Assembly: GCA_036380715.1 (NCBI GenBank) | Contig: DASVEF010000079.1 | Span: forward strand, 56,752 to 120,751 | Length of the DNA stretch: 64,000 nt | Reading direction: 5' to 3' | DNA from: UBA5704 sp036380715 | GTDB taxonomy: Bacteria > Acidobacteriota > Thermoanaerobaculia > Multivoradales > UBA5704 | Made by a program: the position numbers and the translations under genes | Shown: one piece after another, positions 41,375 through 49,886 of the stretch | Layout: each line of letters starts with the position of its first letter | Position numbering within the stretch: the stretch's first letter is position 1 | Notes under the pieces: generated by a model | Databases searched by the model: none | What the model was told of the DNA's origin: nothing | What the model saw: the letters and a program-made list of their open reading frames with translations, nothing else

Positions 41375-43283
41375 CGCTCTTCTCCACCGCGGTGTACAGG
41401 GCGCGGACCGCCTCGTAATGCTGCTTGGTCCCGAGCTGCTTCTGGCGCAGCTCGAGCCGCCGCCGGTAGACCAGGGAGCGCTCGGCGTCGTTGCTCTCGA
41501 TGCCGACGGTCAGCCCGCCCACGGCGTTCTCCTGCTTGGCCAGGCTCGGCGTCACCTCGACCGTCCAGCCCTCGGGCCAGCGCAGCCGCAGCTCCACCTC
41601 CTCCATTTCGGGGTACGGAAACAGGACCGGTGACCGGCGCTTTTCCGCCGCCTGCACGAAGGGCTGGGCCACAGGCCCGAGAGGCAGGCTGGGGGCCAGG
41701 TTGGACTCGTCGCCGAGCACCTCCTCTTCCCTCTGCTTCATGGACCAGGTGAGGCGGGCCTTGCGCTCGTCCGGCAGCTCCTCCGCCCGGACGTCGGCGA
41801 TCTGGAAGTCCTTGTACCGCTCGGTCAGCCACTCCTTCCACGCCTCGACGGCCTTGGCGTCGTCCTCCTGCCAGTCGATCTTCTCCCAGGCGGGATGGCC
41901 GGTGAGCACCAGCTCGCCCGTGCCGGTGAGCCGGCCCGCCTCGTCCAGCTTCAGGTCGACGACCGCGCGCCGGCCGTTCTGGTCGAACGTGCTCTCGGGC
42001 AGGACGATCGGCTCGGGCTTCTTCTTGTCGTAGACCAGGGCGGGCGTCCCCTCGTAGCTGGCCTGGAGCTGGCCGAAGCCGAGAGCGCGGTCCGATGGAT
42101 CGAGGAAGACCCGCTGGCCGTCGATCTCGGCCATGACGAGCGCGCGGTCGAACCAGCCGGGATTGGCGACTTCGGCATCGATCCGCCCGCGCCAGCGGTC
42201 CGCGGCCCAGACGAGTCGGGTTTCCATCTTGACCGCCTCGAGCAGGGCCTGGAGGAGCATGGCCTTCTCGACATAGTCGCCGCTTCTGGAGGACAGCGTC
42301 CGCTCCACGGACGAGCCCTCCTCCAGGAGGACCCCCTCCAGGTCCTCGGTGGCGATCTCGTCGCGCACGAAGCGGTAGAGCGCCTCGGCCTTCTGCCGGT
42401 TCCCGCCCGCCGTACCGGCAATCTCGCGCGCCTTCTTCTCCACGCCGCCGTCCCTGCGCCGCGCCTTGTCGTACTGCTGCTCGTCGATGATCTTGCAGGT
42501 GCTGGCCCAGCTCTCCAGCAGCGGCGTGCGCTGGTACTCGTCGCTGTAGACGACCGGCAGCAGCATCATCTGCGTCGCCAGGTCGGCGAACGGCAGGCCG
42601 TAGGGCTCGTCCGGGACCGACGGCAGGTTCTCCGCCCAGACCCGGACCTCGGTGCCGAGCGGAGTCTGCTTGGATTCGCTCTGGACGCCGACCTTGAACG
42701 GATCGCCGCTCCACGCCTTCACCTGCAGCTCCCGCGGCACCTTGAAGGTCACCTCCGAGCGGAGGACCGGCAGCTCGTCGGAGAAGTACCAGGGCTCGAG
42801 GTAGTAGAACGTGTCGAAGCGCAGCTCATACTGGTAGTCGAGGATCGCGCCCACCTCCACGCCGGGAAAGGCGACCGACGTGACCGACCGCCGCTGGCGC
42901 CGCGAGACCTTGCGCTCGAAGCGGGCGTCGGCGGGGACCGGGAGGATCCGGCCGTCGGGCAGCACGGTCCGTCCCCGGAAGCCCTGCAACCGGACGAAGC
43001 TGCTGTGCGGAATGGAGACCTCGCCCTGGCTCTTCCCTTCTTCCGTCAGGACCTTGACCCGCGTCTTGACCAGAAGGCTCGACGAGACCTCTCCACTCCT
43101 GCCGTACCCCATCATCAGGAACTCCGACTTCTTGGACAGCACCACGGCCGGCGCGTTGGGCTCGTTGGGGACAGAGGCGAGGGTGCGCTCGTGGTCGGTG
43201 ACCGGAGGGAACCCCTGGGCCGCGGCGGCTCCGCTCAAAGCGGCGGCGGTCAGCAGGACGGTGAGGGCGCGGTATGGCTTCAT
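41343..43283 (-). CDS. DUF3857-transglutaminase-like protein, inactive paralogue
   Basis: The 646-residue protein starts at ATG 43283 with AGGAG 8 nt upstream and a signal peptide (LTVLLTAAALSGAAA). The domain order equals the downstream neighbour. At the transglutaminase core it reads SSRSGDYVEKAMLLQALLEA, with Tyr for the catalytic Cys, and NPGWFDRALVMAEI where the His of FNHAIV is expected. Only the Asp (VFLDPSDRALG) remains. It is therefore probably non-catalytic and may partner the intact paralogue. The C-terminus (EEVELRLRWPEGWTV) is beta-rich. Confidence 0.88.
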   Translation of the reverse strand: MKPYRALTVLLTAAALSGAAAAQGFPPVTDHERTLASVPNEPNAPAVVLSKKSEFLMMGYGRSGEVSSSLLVKTRVKVLTEEGKSQGEVSIPHSSFVRLQGFRGRTVLPDGRILPVPADARFERKVSRRQRRSVTSVAFPGVEVGAILDYQYELRFDTFYYLEPWYFSDELPVLRSEVTFKVPRELQVKAWSGDPFKVGVQSESKQTPLGTEVRVWAENLPSVPDEPYGLPFADLATQMMLLPVVYSDEYQRTPLLESWASTCKIIDEQQYDKARRRDGGVEKKAREIAGTAGGNRQKAEALYRFVRDEIATEDLEGVLLEEGSSVERTLSSRSGDYVEKAMLLQALLEAVKMETRLVWAADRWRGRIDAEVANPGWFDRALVMAEIDGQRVFLDPSDRALGFGQLQASYEGTPALVYDKKKPEPIVLPESTFDQNGRRAVVDLKLDEAGRLTGTGELVLTGHPAWEKIDWQEDDAKAVEAWKEWLTERYKDFQIADVRAEELPDERKARLTWSMKQREEEVLGDESNLAPSLPLGPVAQPFVQAAEKRRSPVLFPYPEMEEVELRLRWPEGWTVEVTPSLAKQENAVGGLTVGIESNDAERSLVYRRRLELRQKQLGTKQHYEAVRALYTAVEKSDAQAISLVRR

Positions 43284-43343
43284 GAGGAGGGCTCCTGGGT
43301 TGTTCATACGAGGATGAGCGCTGCGGGCGAAACGTTTCAGAGA

Positions 43344-43373
43344 AGTATACGGGAAGGCCGGAGAGAGCGTCGA
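43344..43373 (-). promoter_or_regulatory. Promoter upstream of the transglutaminase pair
   Basis: On the minus strand TATACT (43349-43344) has TCGACG (43373-43368) 18 nt upstream as a weak -35. The start near 43337 leaves a 54-nt leader ending in AGGAG. Confidence 0.45.
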
Positions 43374-43491
43374 GGCACGGATATTGCTCATCACAAGGAC
43401 CGCGGAAGCGGGTCGGCGGCGCGATTCGGCTACGGGGGTGGTGCACTGGACGCCGCCGATCCGGTCTTCGTATACACCAGACAACAGAGAC

Positions 43492-43525
43492 AAAAGAGCG
43501 CCTCCTCACGGAGGCGCTCTTTTTT
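43492..43525. terminator. Bidirectional intrinsic terminator
   Basis: AAAAGAGCGCCTCC (43492-43505) and GGAGGCGCTCTTTT (43510-43523) form a perfect 14-bp stem with a 4-nt loop, with U-runs in both directions. It separates the PEGA gene's 3' side from the transglutaminase promoter. With the palindrome beside it, it accounts for most of the 372-base gap without a gene. Confidence 0.9.
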
Positions 43526-43554
43526 GCGCGGCGTGCCGGCCGCCCGCCCGTGGA

Positions 43555-43655
43555 CCCTCACCCCCGTCCCCTCTCCCGTCACCGGGAGAGGGGCGCCACC
43601 ACCCTACCCGAAGCGGAATTTCCCCCTCTCCCAGTGATGGGAGAGGGGGTGAGGG
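43555..43655. repeat. Dispersed palindrome, copies 5 and 6
   Basis: Copy 5 is CCCTCACCCCCG then CCCCTCTCCCG and CGGGAGAGGGG (43555-43593). Copy 6 is CCCCCTCTCCCA, GTGA, TGGGAGAGGGGG, TGAGGG (43623-43655). Copy 6 abuts the TGA of the PEGA gene, giving TGACCCTCACCCCC on the minus strand. Confidence 0.8.
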
Positions 43656-44867
43656 TCAGCGCTCGCCGCCGGTTTCCAGCTCGATCTCCAGCTCCGTCTC
43701 CTCGCCGGCCTCCACCTCGAAGTCCCGCTCCTCGGGCTGGCGCCCGGGGCGGACCACCGAGATGTGGTGATCGCCGGGCTCGACCGCCAGCCCGCGGCGC
43801 AGGCCGGCGAGCTCGCGGCCGGTGCCGACGAAGCGGCCGTCGAGATAGACCGAGGCGTCCTCCGGCTCGACCTCGAGGCGCAGCCACCCGGACTCTGAGC
43901 GGTCCTCCTCCGTCGCTTCCTCGCGATCCTCGTCACGGTCCCGCTCGTCGACGCGGCCCCGGCGCCGTCCCCGGTCCCGCCAGTCGTCGTCCTCGCCGTA
44001 GTCTCCCCGCTGTCTGCGCTCGTACTCCTCGCGGCGCGTCGCGTCCTCCCGGATGCGATGGTCGCGCCGCTCGGTCGACTTGGAGACGAGGTCCTCCGGA
44101 CGTACCGACTCGCCGGGCTCCATGCGGTCGTCGACGCTGATCACCGTGCCCGGGTAGATCGAGATCTGGCGGGCGAGGGTCTTGTACCCCTGGCGGAAGA
44201 AGACGACGTCGTAGATGCCCTTGTCGAGCCACAGGTACTGCGGGAACCCGTCGTACTGGTCCACGATGCCGACGTACCGGCCGTCGAGGTAGACCTCGGT
44301 CTTGCCGGGAGCGACGTCGAGGTCCAGCGCGCCCAGGGCGTCCCGTTCCCCGTAGCGGCCGTAGCGGCCGTAGCGGCGGCCGTAGTGATCGTAGGGATAG
44401 TGGGGATAGTAGGAGTCGCCCCACCACCAGCCTCCCCACCACCAGCCGAAGCGGCCCCAGTAGCCATAGGGGTAGAAGTAGGGGTCGTAGTAGGAGCCGT
44501 GGTGCCAGTAGCCACCGCCGAAATCGCGGTCGCCGTCGCGCCCGCCACGGTCGCGGGGCCGCTGCCGGTTCGGCTCGCGGTCGCGCGGCGCGGGCACGGC
44601 ATGGCGACCGCCGCCCGAAGGCCGGGAGTCCCCGCTGTCTCCCGCGGAAGGACTGGAGGGAGGGGGCGAGCTGTGAGTGGATGAAGGCGGCGGCGAGCTG
44701 CGGTCGGACGACCGCGGCTCGGCTGTGCGGCTTCCGGCGCTCGAATCGCTGGGGCGGGAGCGCTCCCCCTGCGCCGCCAGGGAGCCGCTCGCCAGCAGCA
44801 GCGCAGCCAGCAACAACGCAACCGGGCTCAGGTTACGAAGCCGTTTGGCGGCTCGTTGGATGGTCAT
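43656..44867 (-). CDS. Secreted two-PEGA-domain protein
   Basis: The 403-residue protein has a signal peptide (VALLLAALLLASGSLAA), a Ser/Pro-rich low-complexity segment and an unusual Gly/Tyr/Trp-rich stretch (WWWGGWWWGDSYY, RRYGRYGRYG, encoded by short tandem repeats). A PEGA domain (about 175-245: LDLDVAPGKTEVYLDGRYVGIVDQYDG) is followed by a charged linker and a second PEGA domain (about 325-395: GWLRLEVEPEDASVYLDGRFVGTGRELA). PEGA domains are surface or periplasmic beta modules of unclear ligand. AAGGAGGAAG precedes ATG 44867. It overlaps the upstream glycosyltransferase by 35 nt. Confidence 0.9.
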   Translation of the reverse strand: MTIQRAAKRLRNLSPVALLLAALLLASGSLAAQGERSRPSDSSAGSRTAEPRSSDRSSPPPSSTHSSPPPSSPSAGDSGDSRPSGGGRHAVPAPRDREPNRQRPRDRGGRDGDRDFGGGYWHHGSYYDPYFYPYGYWGRFGWWWGGWWWGDSYYPHYPYDHYGRRYGRYGRYGERDALGALDLDVAPGKTEVYLDGRYVGIVDQYDGFPQYLWLDKGIYDVVFFRQGYKTLARQISIYPGTVISVDDRMEPGESVRPEDLVSKSTERRDHRIREDATRREEYERRQRGDYGEDDDWRDRGRRRGRVDERDRDEDREEATEEDRSESGWLRLEVEPEDASVYLDGRFVGTGRELAGLRRGLAVEPGDHHISVVRPGRQPEERDFEVEAGEETELEIELETGGER

Positions 44868-45801
44868 GGACTTCCTCCTTTTGCAACGCCGCGCCGGCTT
44901 CCGGCCAGGCGCGGTGAAGACCCTTTACGTAATGGAACCGAAGCGTTTCCTCCCATAATTTCGGGACGCTGATCGGAACATTTTGCAAAGCGCGGACCAG
45001 GCGTTCGCGCCACCTCTGGGGGCCTTCCGGAGGGATCGGCGGCGGCCCGTCCGGACCGATCCCCAGGAACGGTCCGAGCTCGGGGTGGAGCCGGTGGAAG
45101 ACCACGGCGCAGTAGCCGGCCTTCTCCTGCCGCGAGGCGAACCGCGTCAGGTCGGTCGGATGGTCGTGCGCCACGGTCGCCGACGGCTCGTAGACCAGCC
45201 GCATCCCGCGCTTCTTCATCCGGTAGGCGACCTCTATATCTTCCCACGCCGCATAGGGAAAACGAAGATCAAAAGGCTCGGCGAGCAGCAGATCGCGGCG
45301 CAGCGACAAGTTTGACGTGTAGAAGAAGTTGAAGGGGACGTCCTCGGGGTCGCGGATCAGGGCGTAGCCGAACTGCAGGCCATGCTCGTTGATGTAGCGC
45401 AGAAAGGGATTGAGGCGCATCCGGCGGTGCCATCCGGTGTAGCCGATGACCGCCAGATGGAGGTCGTCGCCACGGCGGCGGTGGGCCTCGCGGTGGGCCG
45501 CCAACCATCCAGCGCTTGGGACAGTGTCGTCCCCCAGAAAGGCCACCCACTGGCCCTGGGCCACGGCCACTCCGGTGTTGCGCGCCGCCGCCGGTCCCCG
45601 GTTCTCCTGGGTGAGGATCCGCACCGGCGCCTGGAATGTCCGGCTCCGCAGCCAGTCGCTCGTGCCGTCCGTGGAGCCGTCGTCCACCACGACCACCTCG
45701 AACGGCGGCGGCTCCTGCTGGAACTCCAGCGCCTGGAGGACCTCCGAGAGGGCCTCCAGGCGGTTGTGCGTGGGGATGACGACGGAAAAGTCGTACGCCA
45801 T
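44833..45801 (-). CDS. Glycosyltransferase family 2
   Basis: A 322-residue GT-A enzyme. Features are FSVVIPTHNRLEALSEVLQAL at the N-terminus, VVVVDDGSTDGTSDWL, ENRGPAAARNTGVAVAQG, the metal-binding FLGDDTV and AAWEDIEVAYRMKKRG, then a basic C-terminal region. No membrane helices. It adds a sugar from a nucleotide-sugar donor; acceptor and sugar are unknown. Its 3' end overlaps the PEGA gene, so the two are coupled. It lies close to but outside the main glycan operon, and has its own start after GGAGGAG. Confidence 0.9.
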   Translation of the reverse strand: MAYDFSVVIPTHNRLEALSEVLQALEFQQEPPPFEVVVVDDGSTDGTSDWLRSRTFQAPVRILTQENRGPAAARNTGVAVAQGQWVAFLGDDTVPSAGWLAAHREAHRRRGDDLHLAVIGYTGWHRRMRLNPFLRYINEHGLQFGYALIRDPEDVPFNFFYTSNLSLRRDLLLAEPFDLRFPYAAWEDIEVAYRMKKRGMRLVYEPSATVAHDHPTDLTRFASRQEKAGYCAVVFHRLHPELGPFLGIGPDGPPPIPPEGPQRWRERLVRALQNVPISVPKLWEETLRFHYVKGLHRAWPEAGAALQKEEVHDHPTSRQTAS

Positions 45802-45844
45802 GAGGACAGCTTACTCCTCCAGGGTCCTCCCGGCGGGGGGTCCT

Positions 45845-46672
45845 TCAGAAACCGTCTCGGCGCGTGATGGCCGCCGGCCCCGACGGGAGCTGCGGCTGGT
45901 TCGGGCTGGGGCCGATTGGGACCGAGCCCGGGTTGGGGAGCCGGTTAAACGTCACGGTCACCGTCTGAGACACGGCGACAGGGGCCCCGTTCAACAGGGC
46001 CGGCTGGAAGCGCCAGGAGCAGACCGAGTCGAGCGCGCTGGCCGCCAGGAGACGGGGCGAGGGGCCGCCGATCGGTGGCACCTGACTGCCCTTTCCCACC
46101 ATGATGTGCCTGGAGAGGACCGTCGGCTGGCGGACACCGCCGCTCTCAGCAATGACGACCTCGAGGGGCACGCCGCCGAGGAACGCCCGCGTCGACCGGA
46201 TCGGCAATGGACCCTTGCGCTTCTTGACGATGGGGGCCGACGCTCCATCCACTGGAGCGGTGACAGGCGCCACCCCAACCCAGCGGTTCTTGTCCAGAAG
46301 CTCTCCCGCCTCGCCATACAGAGAAAGGTCCGCATCATAGAGGGACGGCATGAGATGCTGAGCCGCCTGCCAGCGGCAGATCCCCTCGTCCTGCCGCCCC
46401 GACCCGACTTCCGCCAACGCCCGCAAGGTCAGGACCACCGCGAGTTCGTCGAGGCTCGGTTCCAGCCCCTTCAGAGCCGCGGCCCAGACCCTGTCCGCGC
46501 GCTTCCTGGCTTCCTTCCACTTGCCTGTCCGCAGGAGCCCTTCAATTCGCGCCAGATCCCCCTCGACAGGGGCAAACGCGGCCAGCTCCTTGCGCCCGTC
46601 CTCCGCGCCGAGGAGAGGGAACGAGCCGCAGGCGATCCAGAGAACGCAGAGCCCGATCAGCTTGGTCTTCAT
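45845..46672 (-). CDS. TonB-like C-terminal domain protein
   Basis: The 275-residue protein has an N-terminal signal (MKTKLIGLCVLWIACGSFPLLGA), a helical middle (LARIEGLLRTGKWKEARKRADRVW) resembling TPR-like helices, and a C-terminal region SALDSVCSWRFQPALLNGAPVAVSQTVTVTF, the typical strand-helix end of TonB-type energy transducers. It lacks the long Pro-rich rod and an inner-membrane anchor with the usual ExbB/D context, so it is TonB-like rather than a proven energiser. GGGAGG precedes ATG 46672. Confidence 0.75.
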   Translation of the reverse strand: MKTKLIGLCVLWIACGSFPLLGAEDGRKELAAFAPVEGDLARIEGLLRTGKWKEARKRADRVWAAALKGLEPSLDELAVVLTLRALAEVGSGRQDEGICRWQAAQHLMPSLYDADLSLYGEAGELLDKNRWVGVAPVTAPVDGASAPIVKKRKGPLPIRSTRAFLGGVPLEVVIAESGGVRQPTVLSRHIMVGKGSQVPPIGGPSPRLLAASALDSVCSWRFQPALLNGAPVAVSQTVTVTFNRLPNPGSVPIGPSPNQPQLPSGPAAITRRDGF

Positions 46673-46712
46673 CGTGGCCTCCCGATTGTGAGAAGCGTAT
46701 CACCGACCCGCG

Positions 46713-46892
46713 TTAGCGGCGCCCATGGAGGAGGGCACGGACGCTGTTCACGAAGTTCTGGGCCACCCGAAGACGTTCGGTCGGCGTCAGGCTCAGCATC
46801 CAGAGGATCAGGTCGTCGTCGTCCTCCCATTCTTCAGGAAGAGGAGAGTCCTGGACGGGAGAGGGGCCGGGGGATTCCCGATCGTCGCCCAT
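46713..46892 (-). CDS. Small conserved-type protein (59 residues)
   Basis: The short product ends ILWMLSLTPTERLRVAQNFVNSVRALLHGRR. This resembles a small helical family with a WMLSLTPAERLRxxQxFVxS core that often accompanies nucleotidyltransferase- or toxin-like genes. No partner lies here. The N-terminal 30 residues are acidic. The ribosome site is poor (GGGAG only 1 nt from ATG 46892), so the start is uncertain. It lies beside array B. Confidence 0.5.
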   Translation of the reverse strand: MGDDRESPGPSPVQDSPLPEEWEDDDDLILWMLSLTPTERLRVAQNFVNSVRALLHGRR

Positions 46893-47010
46893 ACTCCCAT
46901 GGTAGCAAAGCCCGGGCATTCCACTCCGCACCGAAACGAGCGGGCAGGAGCCGGCGGAACCCACTCTCTGCGCGGCATGAGCGGCTCCGGCGGGACGGCG
47001 AACAGATGAG

Positions 47011-47262
47011 AGCCCAAACGACTGCCGAAAAACGCAACAAAACTGTTGTAGCGTCCGGCGACTCGTTATGCCGCCCAACGACTCGTTGGACGGCGCAACG
47101 GCTCGTTTCCGGCGCGCAACGACTCGTTTTGCCGCCCAACGACTCGTTGGGGCGCGCAACGACTCGTTGGAGAGCGCGAACCACTCGTTCTGGCGCCTGA
47201 CGACTCGTTGGACGCCGCAACCACTCGTTGCGCGCCAGAACGACTCGTTGGAGGGCTCGGAA
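47011..47262. repeat. Tandem 20-bp dyad array B
   Basis: Twelve units start at 47019, 47039, 47059, 47079, 47099, 47120, 47140, 47160, 47181, 47201, 47221 and 47241, so spacing is 20, 20, 20, 20, 21, 20, 20, 21, 20, 20 and 20 bp. The core is CGACTCGTT. Three units contain the perfect palindrome CAACGA-C-TCGTTG. Two more contain AACGA-C-TCGTT, and one has ACGA-C-TCGT. The between-dyad parts are GC-rich and variable (often GGCGCGCA). The array fills most of the 397-base gap between the small gene at 46892 and the glycosyltransferase end at 47290. No credible gene is present. Confidence 0.85.
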
Positions 47263-47289
47263 GCCCGGCGGCGCTCTGGCGGGGCCTCC

Positions 47290-48630
47290 TCAGCCTTCCC
47301 ACTCCATGACCTCGTCGAGCGTCCGCCGGACCAGCGGCAGGTCTTCCGGCAGCCAGGCCTGGAAACCTGGGCTGGCGAAGAGGGTGTGGTCTCCGGGGTA
47401 GGTCGGGACGAGGTAGAGGGGGAAGCGCTCGAAGATCTCCCGGTCGGAGCGGCGGCGGCGCTTCTGGATGGCTTCCCGGCGGGCGGCGGCGCCGTCGAGG
47501 TGGGCGAGGAGCCAGGAGAGGCCCCGGAGCTGGGCGATCGTGCGCTCGTCGGTCAGGCAGGGGGCTCCCGGAACGGCGGACGGCGCGGACGCCGGCTTTC
47601 CGCTCAGCTTGCGCAGGCCGCGGCGGACGAGCTCCCGCGGACCATAGCCGCGCCAGCGGATCCTGAAGCCGTCCCAGGTCCAGGCCGGCGGCAGCTCGGC
47701 GCGCGGAGGCGCGGCCGGCGCGGCGCCGTTCGGGGCGGTGTTGGCGATGTGGCCGGCATAGGGATCGAGACGGAGCGCGTCTCCCCCGGGGTTGCTCTCG
47801 AGCAGCGCCTGGGTGCGGGAGACCAGGGTCAGCAGGAGCGCGGGCATCACCCGCTCCCACAGGCCGGCCTCGTAGTTCTTATAGGCGGTCAGGAAGGCGT
47901 TGCGCTCGAAGAGGAACCCCCGGTTGAAGAGGCCGAGGAGGTCGCTCGTTGCGCTCGACCGGTGGCGCACCACCGCATCGGGGACGAAGACGATCCGCTC
48001 GCCGCCCGACCAGAGGCGCCAGCCGAGGTCGACGTCCTCCAGGTAGGCGAAATAGTCCTCGTCGAAGCCGCCGGCGGCCAGGAAGGACTCGCGCCGGATC
48101 AGCATATTGCCGCCGCAGGCGAAGAGCAGCTCCTCCCCCGCCCCTGGCACCCGCGCTGAGGCCAGCGGCCGGCGGAAGTCGAGCTGGAAGGCGTGGCCGT
48201 CGAAGGTCATGACGCCGCGGCCGAAGTCGAGCCTCTCCCCTTCCCAGTCCACGATCTTGCCGGAGACGGCGGCCACGTCCGGCGGCGCGGCGGCGAGCGC
48301 CTCGACCAGGCAGGCGAGCCACCGCGGCTCCGGCCGGGTGTCGTTGTTGAGGAAGGCCACGGCGTCGCCCGAGGCCTCGGCGGCCAGGCGGTTGTTGCCG
48401 GCGCAGAAGCCGAGGTTGACCGGGCTCTCGATCAACCGGATGCGCGGCATGCGCGGCAGGATCTCGCGGCGCATCCATCCAGCCGTGCCGTCCGTCGAGC
48501 CGTTGTCGAGGACCAGCACCTCCCAGTCCACGCCCGGGTCGTCCTGGGCGGCGAGCGCCGACAGGCAGGTCTCCAGGTGGCGCCGGCCGTTCCAGGAGAG
48601 GAGGGCGACGGAGACTTTCGACAGGCTCAC
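47290..48630 (-). CDS. Glycosyltransferase family 2 (rhamnosyltransferase-like)
   Basis: The 446-residue enzyme has VSVALLSWNGRRHLETCLSAL, VLVLDNGSTDGTAGWM, NLGFCAGNNRLAAEASG, FLNNDTRP for metal and donor, GGFDEDYFAYLEDVDLGWRL as the acceptor loop, then a hydrophobic segment. The last 150 residues are unusual and lack an obvious domain (RRGLRKLSGKPASAPSAV, DREIFERFPLYLV). It is the last gene of the glycan operon and overlaps the upstream gene by 4 nt. Array B follows its stop. Probably transfers rhamnose or a related sugar in a surface polysaccharide; inferred. Confidence 0.9.
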   Translation of the reverse strand: MSLSKVSVALLSWNGRRHLETCLSALAAQDDPGVDWEVLVLDNGSTDGTAGWMRREILPRMPRIRLIESPVNLGFCAGNNRLAAEASGDAVAFLNNDTRPEPRWLACLVEALAAAPPDVAAVSGKIVDWEGERLDFGRGVMTFDGHAFQLDFRRPLASARVPGAGEELLFACGGNMLIRRESFLAAGGFDEDYFAYLEDVDLGWRLWSGGERIVFVPDAVVRHRSSATSDLLGLFNRGFLFERNAFLTAYKNYEAGLWERVMPALLLTLVSRTQALLESNPGGDALRLDPYAGHIANTAPNGAAPAAPPRAELPPAWTWDGFRIRWRGYGPRELVRRGLRKLSGKPASAPSAVPGAPCLTDERTIAQLRGLSWLLAHLDGAAARREAIQKRRRRSDREIFERFPLYLVPTYPGDHTLFASPGFQAWLPEDLPLVRRTLDEVMEWEG

Positions 48631-49886
48631 CGCAGCCTCCAGGTGCGCAGCCGGCGGCGGACGCGAAAGAAGAGAGAGTCGGGCGGCGCCGACGTCCCGG
48701 GACGGTGAACCCAGCGGTCCTTGGTCTCGTCCACCCGCGGCTCACGGCAGAAGCGGACCAGCGGCGCGAGCGCGCGGTCCCAGCGGAAGTCCGCCAGCAG
48801 CTCGCGGGCGCCGGCCCGGCTCCGCTCCCGGGCTCCGGCGTCCTCCACGGCCTCGACCAGAGCCGCGGCCAGCGCGTCCGCGTCTCCGGGCGGAACCACC
48901 CAGCCGGCTCCGTGCTCACGGAGCATGCGGCTCATCGCGCCCCCGGCGCTGGTCACCACCGGGCAGCCGGCGGCCATGGCGTCGAGGAAGCGGGTACGCA
49001 AGGAGAGGCGGGTCTCCAGGCTCGGCCGGTGCGGCGCCACCAGCAGGTCGACGTCGCGCAGCAGGTCATAGCGCCGGTCGGCCGGCGTCCAGTCGAGGAC
49101 CCGGACGCGGCTCTCCCACCAGCCGAGGCGGCGGCAGCGCTCCTCCACCTCGGACATCAGGCGTTGCGGCGTGCTCTCCGGGTTCGGGTTGCGGATCAGG
49201 AACAGCCGCCAGCCCGGGCGGTCGAGCTTTTCCAGGGCATCGAGCAGGGTCCACGGGTCGTACCAGTCGTAGAGCCCGCCGAAGAGGATGCGCGTCTCCC
49301 CGGGCTCGCGTGGCGGCAGGACCGGCCGGTGCTCCGGCAGCTCGTCCGGCACGCCGAAGGGGACCGGCGCGATCAGCGTCGCGAGGTCCGGATCGTCCGC
49401 CAAGCGCTCCGGATTGATCCGGCCGAGCGCGGCGAGGAAGCCGAGATAGAAGGTCCGCTGCTCCTCGGACGAGCAGAGGAAGAAGTCGCCGCGCGACATC
49501 TGGAGGACCCAGGTCGCGTGGTCGTTGCGGTACGGGTCGTAGCCGAGGGTCGCGGCGTAGGTCAGGTTCTCGACCAGCCAGGGGTCGTAGAGGTCGATCG
49601 CCACGGGCAGCTCGGGGATCTCCAGGACCAGATCGTTGGCGAGCTGCCCCTGGGCGACCGCGCCCTGGCAGCCGGCGAGCAGCTCGCGCAGCCGGCCGCG
49701 CTCGAAGCGGCGGACGGGCGCGTCGAGCCCCAGCTCCGCCGTCTCCTCCGGCGCCGCCGGAGAGACCAGGACCACGTCGATCCCATGGCCCGGCAGCCGC
49801 CGCGCCAGCTCCAGGTAGCGGATGCCGATCCCCGCCATCTTCGGACGGACCGGCTCGCTGGAGAGGAGGGCGATGCGGGGGCTCAT
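48627..49886 (-). CDS. GT-B family glycosyltransferase (group 1-like)
   Basis: A 419-residue enzyme. The N-terminal half begins MSPRIALLSSEPVRPKMAGIGIRYLELARRLPGHG. The C-terminal half has the donor region: ETRILFGGLYDWYDP, RYDLLRDVDLLVAPHRPSLETRLSLRTRFLDAMAAGCPVVTSAGGAM and WVVPPGDADALAAAL. This is the GT4-type fold, but the second motif RTRFLDAMAAGCPVV differs slightly from EAMA.G.PVV. It is soluble or peripherally bound. It overlaps its neighbours by 4 nt on both sides (ATGA). Confidence 0.88.
   Translation of the reverse strand: MSPRIALLSSEPVRPKMAGIGIRYLELARRLPGHGIDVVLVSPAAPEETAELGLDAPVRRFERGRLRELLAGCQGAVAQGQLANDLVLEIPELPVAIDLYDPWLVENLTYAATLGYDPYRNDHATWVLQMSRGDFFLCSSEEQRTFYLGFLAALGRINPERLADDPDLATLIAPVPFGVPDELPEHRPVLPPREPGETRILFGGLYDWYDPWTLLDALEKLDRPGWRLFLIRNPNPESTPQRLMSEVEERCRRLGWWESRVRVLDWTPADRRYDLLRDVDLLVAPHRPSLETRLSLRTRFLDAMAAGCPVVTSAGGAMSRMLREHGAGWVVPPGDADALAAALVEAVEDAGARERSRAGARELLADFRWDRALAPLVRFCREPRVDETKDRWVHRPGTSAPPDSLFFRVRRRLRTWRLR

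Noticed and set aside
46834..47220. Minus-strand open frame across array B (NESLGG-like repeats)
   Set aside because: The 20-bp spacing, not a multiple of 3, shifts the frame between units, so a protein repeat is not preserved. No ribosome site.
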